64,000 nt of DNA from assembly GCA_959599095.1 (NCBI GenBank), contig CAUGGC010000003.1, positions 1 through 64,000 on the forward strand, in the 5' to 3' direction. The position numbers and the translations under genes were made by a program. Under the pieces are notes generated by a model. That model made no database searches, was not told the origin of the DNA, and was given only the letters and a program-made list of their open reading frames with translations. Shown here one piece after another: positions 1 through 8,269 of this stretch. Position 1 is the first letter of the stretch, and every line of letters begins with the position of its first letter. Origin of the DNA: an uncultured Collinsella sp. (lineage in GTDB: Bacteria; Actinomycetota; Coriobacteriia; Coriobacteriales; Coriobacteriaceae).

Positions 1-101
1 TCACGAGCGGGGGCTCCTGTCTTTTTAGTGCCCTCGGATTGGGTCATAGTGTCTGACGTGAGCTCAACCTGCGACGCAATGTCAGCAACCAAGCCGAAAA
101 C

Positions 102-143
102 AAAAAAGGCCGAAGTCCCAAAAGGCTTCGGCCTTTGTTTTTT
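102..143 (-). terminator. Terminator after the NdpA-like gene
   Basis: An 11-bp perfect stem (AAAGGCCGAAG / CTTCGGCCTTT) with a 9-nt loop, flanked by an A run on the left and a T run on the right, so it could work in both directions. It lies about 20 bp after the stop of the leftward gene. The first 100 bases of the window show no gene I can support. Confidence 0.85.
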
Positions 144-161
144 GCAACGTCCAAGAGCAGT

Positions 162-1166
162 TTATCGATTCTCAATACTTCCGATGTTTTTGAGCTCGAT
201 GGAGATGAGGCCGTTGGGCTCGTTGACAAACTCGATGTACTCAGAGTTCGAACCCATCTCGGCCGGGAAGCTGATCTCGATGCCCGTGTCGGTACGGATT
301 TTGTGGTTGCGCACCGCCGCGCGCTCGACTTGTTTGCGCTCCACGGGCACGCGCTCGGGTACCTTCTCCTCAGTCAGTGCCGCGCGCACGCTCTCCTTGA
401 TAACCGGCTCGTCCTCAAAGACCTCATCGACGATATCCCAAGGGGGCAGTTCCTCGTCATCCTCAACTTTCTCGGCAACAGCAGCCTTAACCTTGGCGAG
501 TGCTACAGCCGTGTTGGCACCGTGCTCCTCGGCGACTTCCTCGACCACACGCGTCACGGTGTCGATGACCTCCTTGCCCGATACCCCCGTGTCGCACTGC
601 AGCAGGCCATCGGGAATGAGCATGCGATCCTCGCCGGCAATCTTGCGCTTCTTATCCACATAGCCGATCTCCATGGTGCTTGCACGCACGATTGCATAGC
701 TCGGCACCTTTTGCGAGGGATTCGGCAGAATGGCGTAGTGGCGCGCAATGTCGTTGCGCACCTCGCCCTCTTCGCGACCCACCTCGTGCATAAAAGCCTG
801 CTTGGAGCCCAGCAGCATCACGGCAAACCAGCGGGCATCCTCATCGTCGTCAAAATCAGCCACGAGCACATCGGTAGACTCGGCTTTCTCGGCTTTGGTG
901 AGCTCGGAGGAGATAAACTCCGCAATCTGCTGCGACAGGTCCACGAACTCGCGCTCGCCAAAGAAATAGCCCATGAGCTCGCCGCCGAATGCGGAGTTCT
1001 CGGCAAACGTGGCGCGTTTATTGTCGGCCGAGGTGCGTGCGCGGCGCAGATGCGTGGTTACAAAATTGCGCACGGTACGGCTTTCGATATCGAGCTCGCG
1101 CTGGCTCATAACGTTGACGGCCGAGTCAAAGTCCAGGATATGCAGGATTGCGTGATTGATTTTCAT
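162..1166 (-). CDS. Nucleoid-associated protein, NdpA/YejK (NA37) family
   Basis: A 334-residue protein resembling the 37-kDa nucleoid-associated family, cytosolic proteins that bind nucleic acid; their exact role is poorly known. The typical start MKINHAILHILD and the later segment with SFPAEMG and NEPNGLISIELKNIG near the C-terminus are family-like. The middle (about residues 210-270) is acidic and charged. A second ATG lies three codons upstream (1175), but the ribosome site GGA is better spaced for 1166. It stands alone, reads leftward and ends in a strong terminator. Assignment is by recognition of overall sequence style, without an alignment. Confidence 0.75.
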   Translation of the reverse strand: MKINHAILHILDFDSAVNVMSQRELDIESRTVRNFVTTHLRRARTSADNKRATFAENSAFGGELMGYFFGEREFVDLSQQIAEFISSELTKAEKAESTDVLVADFDDDEDARWFAVMLLGSKQAFMHEVGREEGEVRNDIARHYAILPNPSQKVPSYAIVRASTMEIGYVDKKRKIAGEDRMLIPDGLLQCDTGVSGKEVIDTVTRVVEEVAEEHGANTAVALAKVKAAVAEKVEDDEELPPWDIVDEVFEDEPVIKESVRAALTEEKVPERVPVERKQVERAAVRNHKIRTDTGIEISFPAEMGSNSEYIEFVNEPNGLISIELKNIGSIENR

Positions 1167-1242
1167 ATACGGCATTCCGTTCTAGATCGAATTGAGCACG
1201 AACCAGTATAGCGGTCGAGCCTGCCCCAAGCGTATCGAAGAT

Positions 1243-1273
1243 TGGTGCATCGGGGACAGGTTGCTTTGCACCA
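1243..1273 (+). repeat. 31-nt palindromic repeat, left partner
   Basis: The unit opens with TGGTGC and closes with GCACCA, with core GGGGACAGGTTGCTTT. An inverted copy of the same length lies at 2469-2499, with 26 of 31 positions matching. The two bracket the DUF2974 gene. Each copy is itself a short inverted repeat, so it could fold as a hairpin. Confidence 0.7.
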
Positions 1274-1277
1274 ATGG

Positions 1278-2438
1278 CTAGCGCAGGAGCTCGGACTGCC
1301 AAGCCTCGAGCTGTTCTGCCAAGCTCTTGCCGGCAGCGGGCATGTCGATCTGGGGACGTTTGGGCAGAAGCGCACATTTTAGGATTGCCGCGATGGTCTG
1401 CGAGACAAAGCGTCGCGTATCCTTGTCAAAGCCTTGCGCAGCCTGGAGCATCACGGGCAGGCTCTCGCGCAGATTCCCAGCGATATCCGCAAACCGCTCA
1501 GCACCCGTTGCCTCAAACACGGAGAACAACGCATCTACAAAACGCTCGCGCTCGCCAGGCGACACTGCAAGCAGCATCTCGCGAATGGAGCCATCAACAT
1601 ATCGAGCACCGGCGGACAGGCGCTCACAGTACACGAAGTCGCGACCATCAACCACCCAGCTAAAGGGATTGTGCTGCAGCAGGCTGAACTCGGTGCTCTC
1701 AACGATGGCATAGTCCTCTTGTGTCTCGAACATCATGCCAAAGATCGACGACCGAGGTAGCATCTTGTCGATTCGACCGGAAAGATCGGCAAAAGCGTCG
1801 CCGTTCAGAAACTTCTCGACGAAGCCCGGACCATCATGGGAATATGCCCGTTCAATTCGCTCACGAGCGACATCGGAGCACATCGCCGCACCGTACACCG
1901 CAAGGTTTCCACCCTTGGAATGACCTCCGCACAAAAGCGGCCCGTCGATCGCATCCGCCGCCTCGTCCACATAACGCGCCGCGGATTCCTGGGCCGGCAC
2001 AGGACACCGGAACGCCATGTTAAAGTCCTCTTTCCAGCCCACAATCGTGCTGTCGGTCCCCCGGAAGGAGAGATAACTAAACCCCGCCGGAAACCGGAAC
2101 GCCATGGCTGCAAACTGCTCTGTTGTCTCGGCATCACTCACGCTACAATAGCCGCAAACACGAACGCCACGGTAGCGAGGGCTTGCTGCCACAGCCTCCA
2201 ACAGGGCACGACTCCCCTCCGGATCCCACAGGTCGCCAATCATGTCTTGGTAGCACTCGGCGCGCAGCAGCTCGCGTACGTCTAGGCCCTGCCAGTTCGT
2301 CAGCTCCGCCATATCACCCGGCAAACGCAAATAGGACAACCACGCAAAAACCAGGCTATCCACCGCACAGAACGGCCGTTCCTCAAACGGATCAAACGCC
2401 GTCTGGGCATAGGTCAAAAAATTAGGCGAATCCGACAT
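1278..2438 (-). CDS. DUF2974 (Mbeg1-like) alpha/beta-hydrolase fold protein
   Basis: A 386-residue cytosolic protein. The motif CGGHSKGGNLAVYGA near the middle is the nucleophile elbow of DUF2974/Mbeg1-like lipase-fold proteins, with Ser between His and Lys as presumed nucleophile. The family is common in Firmicutes and Actinobacteria; its substrate is unknown. The start at 2438 (MSDSPNFLTYAQ) is chosen because GGGAGGG precedes it; the open frame runs further upstream through the ldh terminator, which is not credible coding. It is a single gene, bracketed by inverted 31-nt repeats at 1243-1273 and 2469-2499. Confidence 0.82.
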   Translation of the reverse strand: MSDSPNFLTYAQTAFDPFEERPFCAVDSLVFAWLSYLRLPGDMAELTNWQGLDVRELLRAECYQDMIGDLWDPEGSRALLEAVAASPRYRGVRVCGYCSVSDAETTEQFAAMAFRFPAGFSYLSFRGTDSTIVGWKEDFNMAFRCPVPAQESAARYVDEAADAIDGPLLCGGHSKGGNLAVYGAAMCSDVARERIERAYSHDGPGFVEKFLNGDAFADLSGRIDKMLPRSSIFGMMFETQEDYAIVESTEFSLLQHNPFSWVVDGRDFVYCERLSAGARYVDGSIREMLLAVSPGERERFVDALFSVFEATGAERFADIAGNLRESLPVMLQAAQGFDKDTRRFVSQTIAAILKCALLPKRPQIDMPAAGKSLAEQLEAWQSELLR

Positions 2439-2468
2439 GGCCCTCCCATCAACTATGGTGCATTGGGG

Positions 2469-2499
2469 TGGTGCAAAGTAACCTGACCCCCTCGCACCA
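2469..2499 (-). repeat. 31-nt palindromic repeat, right partner
   Basis: Inverted relative to the copy at 1243-1273: read on the minus strand it has TGGTGC, then GGGGTCAGGTTACTTTGCAC. It sits about 30 bp upstream of the DUF2974 start and abuts the ldh terminator. Confidence 0.7.
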
Positions 2500-2535
2500 A
2501 AAAGGCGCCCGGACCGTGTGGCCCGGACGCCTTTC
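2500..2535 (-). terminator. Terminator after ldh
   Basis: GC-rich hairpin with arms AAAGGCG.CCGG and CCGG.CGCCTTT, followed on the minus strand by a T-containing tract, 31 bp after the ldh stop. Confidence 0.8.
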
Positions 2536-2565
2536 ATTGTAGTCTGTTGCCCAAAAGAGCTTGAT

Positions 2566-3516
2566 TTAGCAGGAGAAGTCGACGCTGTCGATGATGTCCT
2601 TGAGGGCCTTTGCGGAGGCGGTGAGCTCATGCTGCTCGTCATCGTTCAGCGGCACGGGGACGCGGCAGACAACGCCATCGCGGCCGACGACGGTCGGCAT
2701 GGAGATGGCCAGATCGGACAGGCCGTACTCGCCCACCATGAGCGAGGAAACGGGCAGAACGGTCTGCTCGTCACGCATGACGGCAGTGCAGATGCGTTTG
2801 ACGGCCATGGCGACGCCATAGTAGGTGGCGTGCTTCTTCTCGATGATGGTGTAGGCGGAGTTCTTGACGTCCTCGGCGATGCGCTTCTCGGCAGCCTCAT
2901 GCTCCAGATGACCGTGAAGCTCGCAGAAGGTGTTCAGCGGAACGCCGGCAACCTGAGCGCTGGACCAAGCGACAAACTCGGAATCGCCGTGCTCACCCAT
3001 GACATAAGCCTGGACATCGCGCGGGTCGACCTCGACATGGGCACCAAGCATCTGCTGCAGACGGCCGGTGTCGAGCACGGTACCGGAACCGATGACGTGG
3101 CCCTCGGGCAGGCCGGACATCTTGATGGCGGCGTAGGTCAGAACATCGACCGGGTTGGAGACGATGAGCAGAATGCCGTCGAAGCCGGACTTCTTAATCT
3201 CGGGGATAATGGACTTAAAGATGCTGACGTTCTTGTTGACCAGGTCCAGGCGAGTCTCACCGGGCTTCTGGGCAGCACCAGCGGTGACGACGATCATGGC
3301 GGCGTCGGCGACATCGGAATAATCGCCGGCGTAGATCTTCATCGGCTCGGCAAACGTCATGCCGTGCGCGATATCCAGGGCCTCACCCTCGGCGCGGTTC
3401 TTGTCCACGTCGATGAGGACCATCTCGGAGAACAGACCACTCTGCATCAGCGCGAACGCCGAAGACGAACCGACGAAACCGCAGCCGACAATAGCGACCT
3501 TCTTCTCGTTAACCAT
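2566..3516 (-). CDS. ldh: L-lactate dehydrogenase
   Basis: A 316-residue cytosolic enzyme reducing pyruvate to L-lactate with NADH, the usual NAD-regenerating step of a fermenter. The Rossmann motif GCGFVG is at residues 11-16 with Asp36 giving NAD preference. AGAAQKPGETRLD (about 80-92) has the Gln that marks lactate rather than malate dehydrogenase, followed by the mobile-loop Arg. GEHGDSE carries the catalytic His176. The start at 3516 follows GGGAG; upstream in-frame codons run through a hairpin and were rejected. The nearest upstream gene, an aminotransferase, is 200 bp away, so ldh is probably its own unit. Confidence 0.95.
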   Translation of the reverse strand: MVNEKKVAIVGCGFVGSSSAFALMQSGLFSEMVLIDVDKNRAEGEALDIAHGMTFAEPMKIYAGDYSDVADAAMIVVTAGAAQKPGETRLDLVNKNVSIFKSIIPEIKKSGFDGILLIVSNPVDVLTYAAIKMSGLPEGHVIGSGTVLDTGRLQQMLGAHVEVDPRDVQAYVMGEHGDSEFVAWSSAQVAGVPLNTFCELHGHLEHEAAEKRIAEDVKNSAYTIIEKKHATYYGVAMAVKRICTAVMRDEQTVLPVSSLMVGEYGLSDLAISMPTVVGRDGVVCRVPVPLNDDEQHELTASAKALKDIIDSVDFSC

Positions 3517-3545
3517 TAGAAACTCCCATCTCTCTCCACAAACAA

Positions 3546-3575
3546 GCCGCCCGGGAACGACCCGAGCGGCTTGCC
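3546..3575 (-). promoter_or_regulatory. Leader hairpin in front of ldh
   Basis: AAGCCGC and GCGGCTT arms, with further GGG/CCC pairing inside, form a hairpin about 30 bp upstream of the ldh start. It is followed by TTTG on the minus strand, so it could act as an attenuator or as a 5' stabiliser. Confidence 0.45.
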
Positions 3576-3677
3576 GTAATCCCAATACATCCAATCGGGA
3601 CTTTGATTATGCTCCTATTCGCAGACAAATATCGACCGTTTACCGAAATTATTTGCAGGATTCGTAAAATAACTGCA

Positions 3678-3691
3678 CGAAATCGATTTCG
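3678..3691. promoter_or_regulatory. Perfect 14-bp palindrome, possible operator
   Basis: CGAAATCGATTTCG is perfectly self-complementary. It lies between the aminotransferase stop and ldh, about 160 bp upstream of the ldh start, and looks like a regulator site. The regulator is unknown; it does not match the Rex consensus. Confidence 0.4.
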
Positions 3692-3717
3692 AGCTATTGA
3701 CGAGTCGAAATAAGTTT

Positions 3718-4881
3718 CTAATACAGGCCCGCCTCGCGAATGGCCTCGACAGCCAAAGCGATCTGGTCGGGCGGCAGGACCAGCGCCATGCGCACGTGCC
3801 CCTCACCCGAAGGGCCAAAGCTCGCGCCCGGCGTCACCACAACGCCGGCCTTCTCCATAAGCTCCTCGCAAAACGCCATGGAATCGGTGCGACCACCGGG
3901 AAGCTTGGCCCACACAAACATAGAGCCATGCGCGTTGGGACGCTCCCAGCCCAGGCCCTCAAGACCGTCGCACAGGGCATCGCGGCGCTCCTGGTACTTC
4001 AGACGCTGCGCCTCGACCTCATCGCGCGGGCCATTAAGGCAGGCGATAGCAGCCTTCTGGATCGGGAAGAACATGCCAAAGTCGATCTGGCCGCGCAGCT
4101 TGGCAAAGGCAGAGACCACATCCTCGCGACCGACCAAAAAGCCGATGCGGGCACCGGTGACGTTAAACGACTTGGAGAGCGAGAAGAACTCCACGCCCAC
4201 CTCGAGCGCGCCGGGATACTGCAAGAAGCTGCCGCCCGGCTCGCCGTCGAACACGATGTCGGAGTATGCGTTGTCATGGACGATGAGCAAATCGTGCTCG
4301 CGGGCGAAAGCGATGATCTCCTCGTAGACCTCGGGCGTGCCCACCGAACCCACCGGGTTGGCAGGCAGCGACACGATCATATACTTGGCACGATCGGCCA
4401 CCTCGGGATCGATACCCGCCACATAGGGCAGGTAATTATGCTCGGCGACCAACGGATAGTACTCGAGCTTGGCATCGGCGATCTTGGCACCCGCCTCAAA
4501 GACCGGGTAGCACGGATCGGGAACCAGAATGGTGTCACCCGGATCGAGCAGGGCCAGGCCCAAATGGCCCACGCCCTCCTGCGTGCCGTTGCACGACTGC
4601 ACCATAGACGGCGTAATGCCCGAAACGCCAAAGCGACGCTCATAGTAATCGCACACGGCTTGCTTGAGTTCGGGCAGGTCGCGCAGGGCATACTTCCACA
4701 TCTCGGGATCTTGGGCGGCTTGTGTGAGCGCCTCGACCACATGGCCGTACGGCTTAAAGTCGGGCGTGCCCACGCTCATGTTGTAAATGGTCTTGCCCTG
4801 AGCCTTCAGCGCGAGAAGTTTGTTGTTGAGCGAGGCGAAGACTTCCGCGCCAAAGCGGTCGAGACGCTGCGATGCCTGCAT
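3718..4881 (-). CDS. Class I/II PLP-dependent aminotransferase
   Basis: A 387-residue fold-type I aminotransferase. SLSKSFNVTGARIG holds the Schiff-base Lys at residue 237; Asn175 (LPANPVG) and Asp203 (VHDNAYSD) are the usual cofactor contacts. The N-terminal KTIYNMSVGTPDF and the overall pattern resemble LL-diaminopimelate or alanine-type aminotransferases, but the substrate cannot be read from sequence alone. The start at 4881 follows AAGGTGG; a longer open frame crosses the nadE terminator and was rejected. It is a single gene between nadE and ldh. Confidence 0.88.
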   Translation of the reverse strand: MQASQRLDRFGAEVFASLNNKLLALKAQGKTIYNMSVGTPDFKPYGHVVEALTQAAQDPEMWKYALRDLPELKQAVCDYYERRFGVSGITPSMVQSCNGTQEGVGHLGLALLDPGDTILVPDPCYPVFEAGAKIADAKLEYYPLVAEHNYLPYVAGIDPEVADRAKYMIVSLPANPVGSVGTPEVYEEIIAFAREHDLLIVHDNAYSDIVFDGEPGGSFLQYPGALEVGVEFFSLSKSFNVTGARIGFLVGREDVVSAFAKLRGQIDFGMFFPIQKAAIACLNGPRDEVEAQRLKYQERRDALCDGLEGLGWERPNAHGSMFVWAKLPGGRTDSMAFCEELMEKAGVVVTPGASFGPSGEGHVRMALVLPPDQIALAVEAIREAGLY

Positions 4882-4899
4882 GGTGCCACCTTTCGATAT

Positions 4900-4932
4900 A
4901 AAAAACGCGGCGCTCCGACAAGAGCACCGCGC
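4900..4932 (-). terminator. Terminator after nadE
   Basis: A 10-bp stem (CGCGGTGCTC / GAGCGCCGCG, one mismatch) followed on the minus strand by TTTTTTAT. It separates nadE from the aminotransferase. Confidence 0.9.
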
Positions 4933-4999
4933 GATACGGGCCATCAGATTGCAAAAGTGTAACGCTTGCAACCCCCGCATTGGTTCAATTTAGCCAACC

Positions 5000-6979
5000 T
5001 TAGTCAATTGGATTGAGCGCGTCGATCTGCACAAGCCACAGACGCGAGCTGGCGTCACTCGGCATACGCCAATCGCCGCGCGGGCTGAGCGTCACCGAGC
5101 CCACCTTGGGACCATCGGGCAGGCAGCTACGCTTAAACTGCTGGGCAAAGAAGCGACGGTAGAATGTACGCAGCCACGTGTGGACGGTCTTAGCATCGTA
5201 GACACCCTCGAAGCTCTTGAGCGCCATGCGGTAGATCTTGCCGGGCTCAAAGCCAAAACGCAGCAGGTAATAGAGGAAGTAGTCGTGCAGCTCGTACGGG
5301 CCCACCAAATCCTCAGTCTTCTGCGCAATCTCACCGTCGCCCGTGGGCGGCAGAAGCTCGGGGGACACCGGCGTATCGAGGATGTCGAGCAGTGTCTCGG
5401 CAATACGCCCGCCAAAGACATCAGCCGCATAGCGCACCAAGTGACGCACGAGCGTCTTGGGCACGCTCGCGTTGACGGCGTACATGCTCATGTGGTCGCC
5501 GTTATAGGTAGCCCAGCCGAGCGCCAGCTCCGACAGGTCGCCCGTGCCGATGACAAAACCGCCAGCCTGGTTGGCCAGATCCATCAGAATCTGCGTACGC
5601 TCGCGCGCCTGGCTGTTCTCATAGGTCACGTCTTGGACGGCCGGATCGTGCTCAATGTCCTTGAAGTGCTGCTCCACGGCCGCGTGGATCGAGACTTCGC
5701 GGAAGCTCACGCCTAGGTCGCGAGCGAGCGACTCGGCATTGGACTTAGTGCGGTGCGTCGTGCCAAAGCCGGGCATGGACACGGCCGTGATACCGGTGCG
5801 CGGCAGGCCCAAGGCGTCGAACGCACGCACGGTCACAAGCAGTGCCAGCGTGGAGTCCAGGCCGCCCGAAAGACCGATGGCTGCAGCCTTGGTGCCTGTA
5901 TGGGCCAGGCGGGTCTTGAGGCCGGCGGTCTGTAGGTCGAGGATAGTCTCGCAGCGCTCGGCCAGGTCTCCATGGTCGGCCGGTACAAAGGGCGCGCGAG
6001 GGAAAACGCGGTCAATGTCGCAGGCGTTGCGCAGGACGGGAGCCTCGGAGAGCACGCCCTCAAACGAAAACTCAACGGTCGTGGCCTCCGGCGCATCGTC
6101 CGCGCGCGTCCACGTCGTCGAGCGGCGGCGCTCGGCAACCAGACGGTCAAGATCGACATCGGCAATCGCCATATCGCAGGTAAGGAGCTTCGTCGCCGCC
6201 AGCTTAGAGCCGTTTTCGTAGATAAGGTTCTCGCCCGCAAAGACCATATCGGTCGTGGACTCGCCCTCGCTCGCGTCTGCATAGGCATAGGCACAGTACA
6301 GGCGCGCACTCTGGTTAGAGATGAGGCTGCGGCGGTAATCCGCCTTGCCGATAATCTCGTCCGAGGCCGACGGGTTGAGAATCACCGTCGCACCGGCAAG
6401 CGCCATCTCGGTCGAAGGGGGCGCCGGCACCCACAGGTCCTCACAGACCTCAACGCCCAGTACCAGGTCCTCGGCGCCCTCATCACAGCAGCGGTAGACA
6501 AGCCCCGAGCCAAGCGGCACCGGACCCTGACCGGCAAATTCAACCCACACGGGATCGGCAGGCGCCGGGGCAAACCAGCGGCGCTCGTAGAACTCGCCAT
6601 AGTTGGGCAGATACTTCTTAGCCGTAAGGCCCAAAAGCTCGCCCGCACAGCACACGGCCGCGCAGTTGTAGATGTTTTCGGCCACCGCAACGGGAAGGCC
6701 GACGGTAAAGACAATCGGCAGCTCGCGGGTTTCATCGAGGATATGCACCAGAGCAGCCTCGCAGGCATGCAGCAATGTGCGGTTATGGAACAGGTCAGCC
6801 GCGGTATAGCCGGTCAGGTTAAGCTCGGGCAATACCAGCGCGCGAACGCCACACTCGGCAGCATCGCGAACAGCTGCCAGCGCAACCTCGGCATTGCCCT
6901 CGACATCGGCCACGCGAATCTGCGGCGACGCCGCCGCCACACGCAAAAAGCCATCAGACTGAGAAAGGTGAAGATTCAT
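5000..6979 (-). CDS. nadE: Glutamine-dependent NAD+ synthetase
   Basis: A 659-residue two-domain enzyme making NAD+ from deamido-NAD+, ATP and glutamine. The N-terminal nitrilase-like glutaminase has the Glu-Lys-Cys triad: Glu52 in LPELNLTGY, Lys121/122 in AKKYLPNYGEF and Cys179 in EVCEDLW. The C-terminal synthetase has the ATP P-loop SGGLDS at 371-376. Length matches the long form of the family. The start MNLHLSQ at 6979 follows GGGAG; MASTHGS nine codons upstream is less well placed. It is a single gene with its own terminator. Confidence 0.95.
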   Translation of the reverse strand: MNLHLSQSDGFLRVAAASPQIRVADVEGNAEVALAAVRDAAECGVRALVLPELNLTGYTAADLFHNRTLLHACEAALVHILDETRELPIVFTVGLPVAVAENIYNCAAVCCAGELLGLTAKKYLPNYGEFYERRWFAPAPADPVWVEFAGQGPVPLGSGLVYRCCDEGAEDLVLGVEVCEDLWVPAPPSTEMALAGATVILNPSASDEIIGKADYRRSLISNQSARLYCAYAYADASEGESTTDMVFAGENLIYENGSKLAATKLLTCDMAIADVDLDRLVAERRRSTTWTRADDAPEATTVEFSFEGVLSEAPVLRNACDIDRVFPRAPFVPADHGDLAERCETILDLQTAGLKTRLAHTGTKAAAIGLSGGLDSTLALLVTVRAFDALGLPRTGITAVSMPGFGTTHRTKSNAESLARDLGVSFREVSIHAAVEQHFKDIEHDPAVQDVTYENSQARERTQILMDLANQAGGFVIGTGDLSELALGWATYNGDHMSMYAVNASVPKTLVRHLVRYAADVFGGRIAETLLDILDTPVSPELLPPTGDGEIAQKTEDLVGPYELHDYFLYYLLRFGFEPGKIYRMALKSFEGVYDAKTVHTWLRTFYRRFFAQQFKRSCLPDGPKVGSVTLSPRGDWRMPSDASSRLWLVQIDALNPID

Positions 6980-7182
6980 AAGAATGCTCCCGTGCGTAGA
7001 CGCCATTCACAACAATTAGCAAGCCCTATTGTAGTTCAACCGCCGGGTGCAGCCGCATCCCACCAACTTGGTGAGCTATTGATGAGTTGATGGTATCTGT
7101 TAAATGTCACGTACGATTCACATCTGGTGGGTACCCTGATGGCTAAACGAAACGAAGCAGATTTACACCGGGAGGACCCCGT

Positions 7183-8133
7183 ATGACAACCAAGTACACC
7201 GACGCGCCGCGCACGCGCGTCATGACACCGGCATCGCTCAACAACGGCGTGCACGAGAACCATTCCATCGGACAGACCATGGCCATTGCGCCCAAAAAGG
7301 GCCTTTTCGACGACATTTCCATTCCCCAGATCATCGCCGGCGCCGCAGCTGCCGCCACGAGCGTGGCGCTTGCTTCAAAGATCGGCATTGCCGGCTCGGT
7401 GATTGGTGCCGCTGTGAGCTCAGTCATCACTGTTGTGTCCTCGCAGGTCTATCGCCACTTTATCTCCGCCAGCGCCGAAGCAATCAAGAGCACGCACGCC
7501 GCTGTCGGCTACCCTGCCGGCGCCTACGAGCCCGTTGAGCCCAATGTCGAGGAGCACCTGGGCGGCGCCGCGACTACGCAGGAGATGCGCCAGGTTGCGG
7601 GGCGCGCGACCACGGCGCGCGTCGCCCCCAACAGCCTGCGCGCCAAGGCCGCTGCAGAGCGCAGCCAGACGCAAAAGAAGGTCATCGTCTTCTCGATCGC
7701 TATCGCCATCGTCGCGGTCATCGCCTGCGCCGGCGCCATCCTTATCACCACTGCCGGTGAGGGTCTGGGCGAGCGTCCCGAGCCAATCCTGTCGTCGCGC
7801 ACGACCGAGAGCGATGCAAATGGCAACACCCAGTCGCAGGATCAGCAGGCACAGACGGACGACACGCAAGACCGTTCCGCCTCTGCCAATTCGTCCTCGA
7901 ACACCCAAAACCAATCGCAGGGCACTGATTCCTCTACGGCCAACAGTGGCACGCCGTCCGGCACGACCGACTCAAGCCAAACGACCGACGGTTCTCAGCC
8001 GAGCACGGGCGACCAGACGAGCGACACCACGTCGGGAACGGGCACAGCAAACAGCAGCAACAGCAATTCGAGTGGCACCACATCGGGCACGACATCTGAC
8101 AGTTCAAGCCAAGGCACGACATCGGGCAACTAG
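7183..8133 (+). CDS. Two-helix membrane protein with Ser/Thr/Gly-rich tail, unknown
   Basis: A 316-residue protein I do not recognise. Residues about 48-88 (Ala/Val/Ile-rich, helix-breaking Gly) and 166-192 (VIVFSIAIAIVAVIACAGAILIT) look like membrane segments, with a soluble loop between them. The last 110 residues are a low-complexity Ser, Thr, Gly, Asn and Gln tail with repeated SGTT and DSS, like an extracellular stalk. No signal peptide or sorting motif is visible. GGGAGG sits just before the ATG and a strong terminator follows. It may be an envelope protein; no function is claimed. Confidence 0.75.
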   Translation: MTTKYTDAPRTRVMTPASLNNGVHENHSIGQTMAIAPKKGLFDDISIPQIIAGAAAAATSVALASKIGIAGSVIGAAVSSVITVVSSQVYRHFISASAEAIKSTHAAVGYPAGAYEPVEPNVEEHLGGAATTQEMRQVAGRATTARVAPNSLRAKAAAERSQTQKKVIVFSIAIAIVAVIACAGAILITTAGEGLGERPEPILSSRTTESDANGNTQSQDQQAQTDDTQDRSASANSSSNTQNQSQGTDSSTANSGTPSGTTDSSQTTDGSQPSTGDQTSDTTSGTGTANSSNSNSSGTTSGTTSDSSSQGTTSGN

Positions 8134-8164
8134 GCACTGCATCCCCAGATAGGCAACCTGTACA

Positions 8165-8199
8165 ACGGGCGCGAATCGACAGCGGTTCGCGCCCGTTTG
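8165..8199 (+). terminator. Terminator after the two-helix membrane protein
   Basis: Perfect 11-bp stem ACGGGCGCGAA / TTCGCGCCCGT, 10-nt loop, followed by TTG. Confidence 0.85.
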
Positions 8200-8241
8200 C
8201 CTTGGGCGCCGTCATGGCGAGCGCCATGCGATGGTAAGATG

Positions 8242-8257
8242 CTTTACATGTGTAAAG
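8242..8257. promoter_or_regulatory. Inverted repeat CTTTACA-N2-TGTAAAG, possible operator
   Basis: Two perfect 7-nt arms separated by TG, centred 20 bp before the ATG of the LOTUS-like gene and ending just before its ribosome site (AAAGAGGAG). A repressor bound here would block transcription or initiation. It resembles in style the palindrome at 25737-25756 (CTGTAAA-N6-TTTACAG). Confidence 0.45.
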
Positions 8258-8269
8258 AGGAGATTTGCC

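Noticed and set aside
28..663. 211-codon frame at the window start
   Set aside because: It runs through the terminator at 102-143 and lies antisense to the NdpA-like gene; its translation is Ser/Thr-rich noise.
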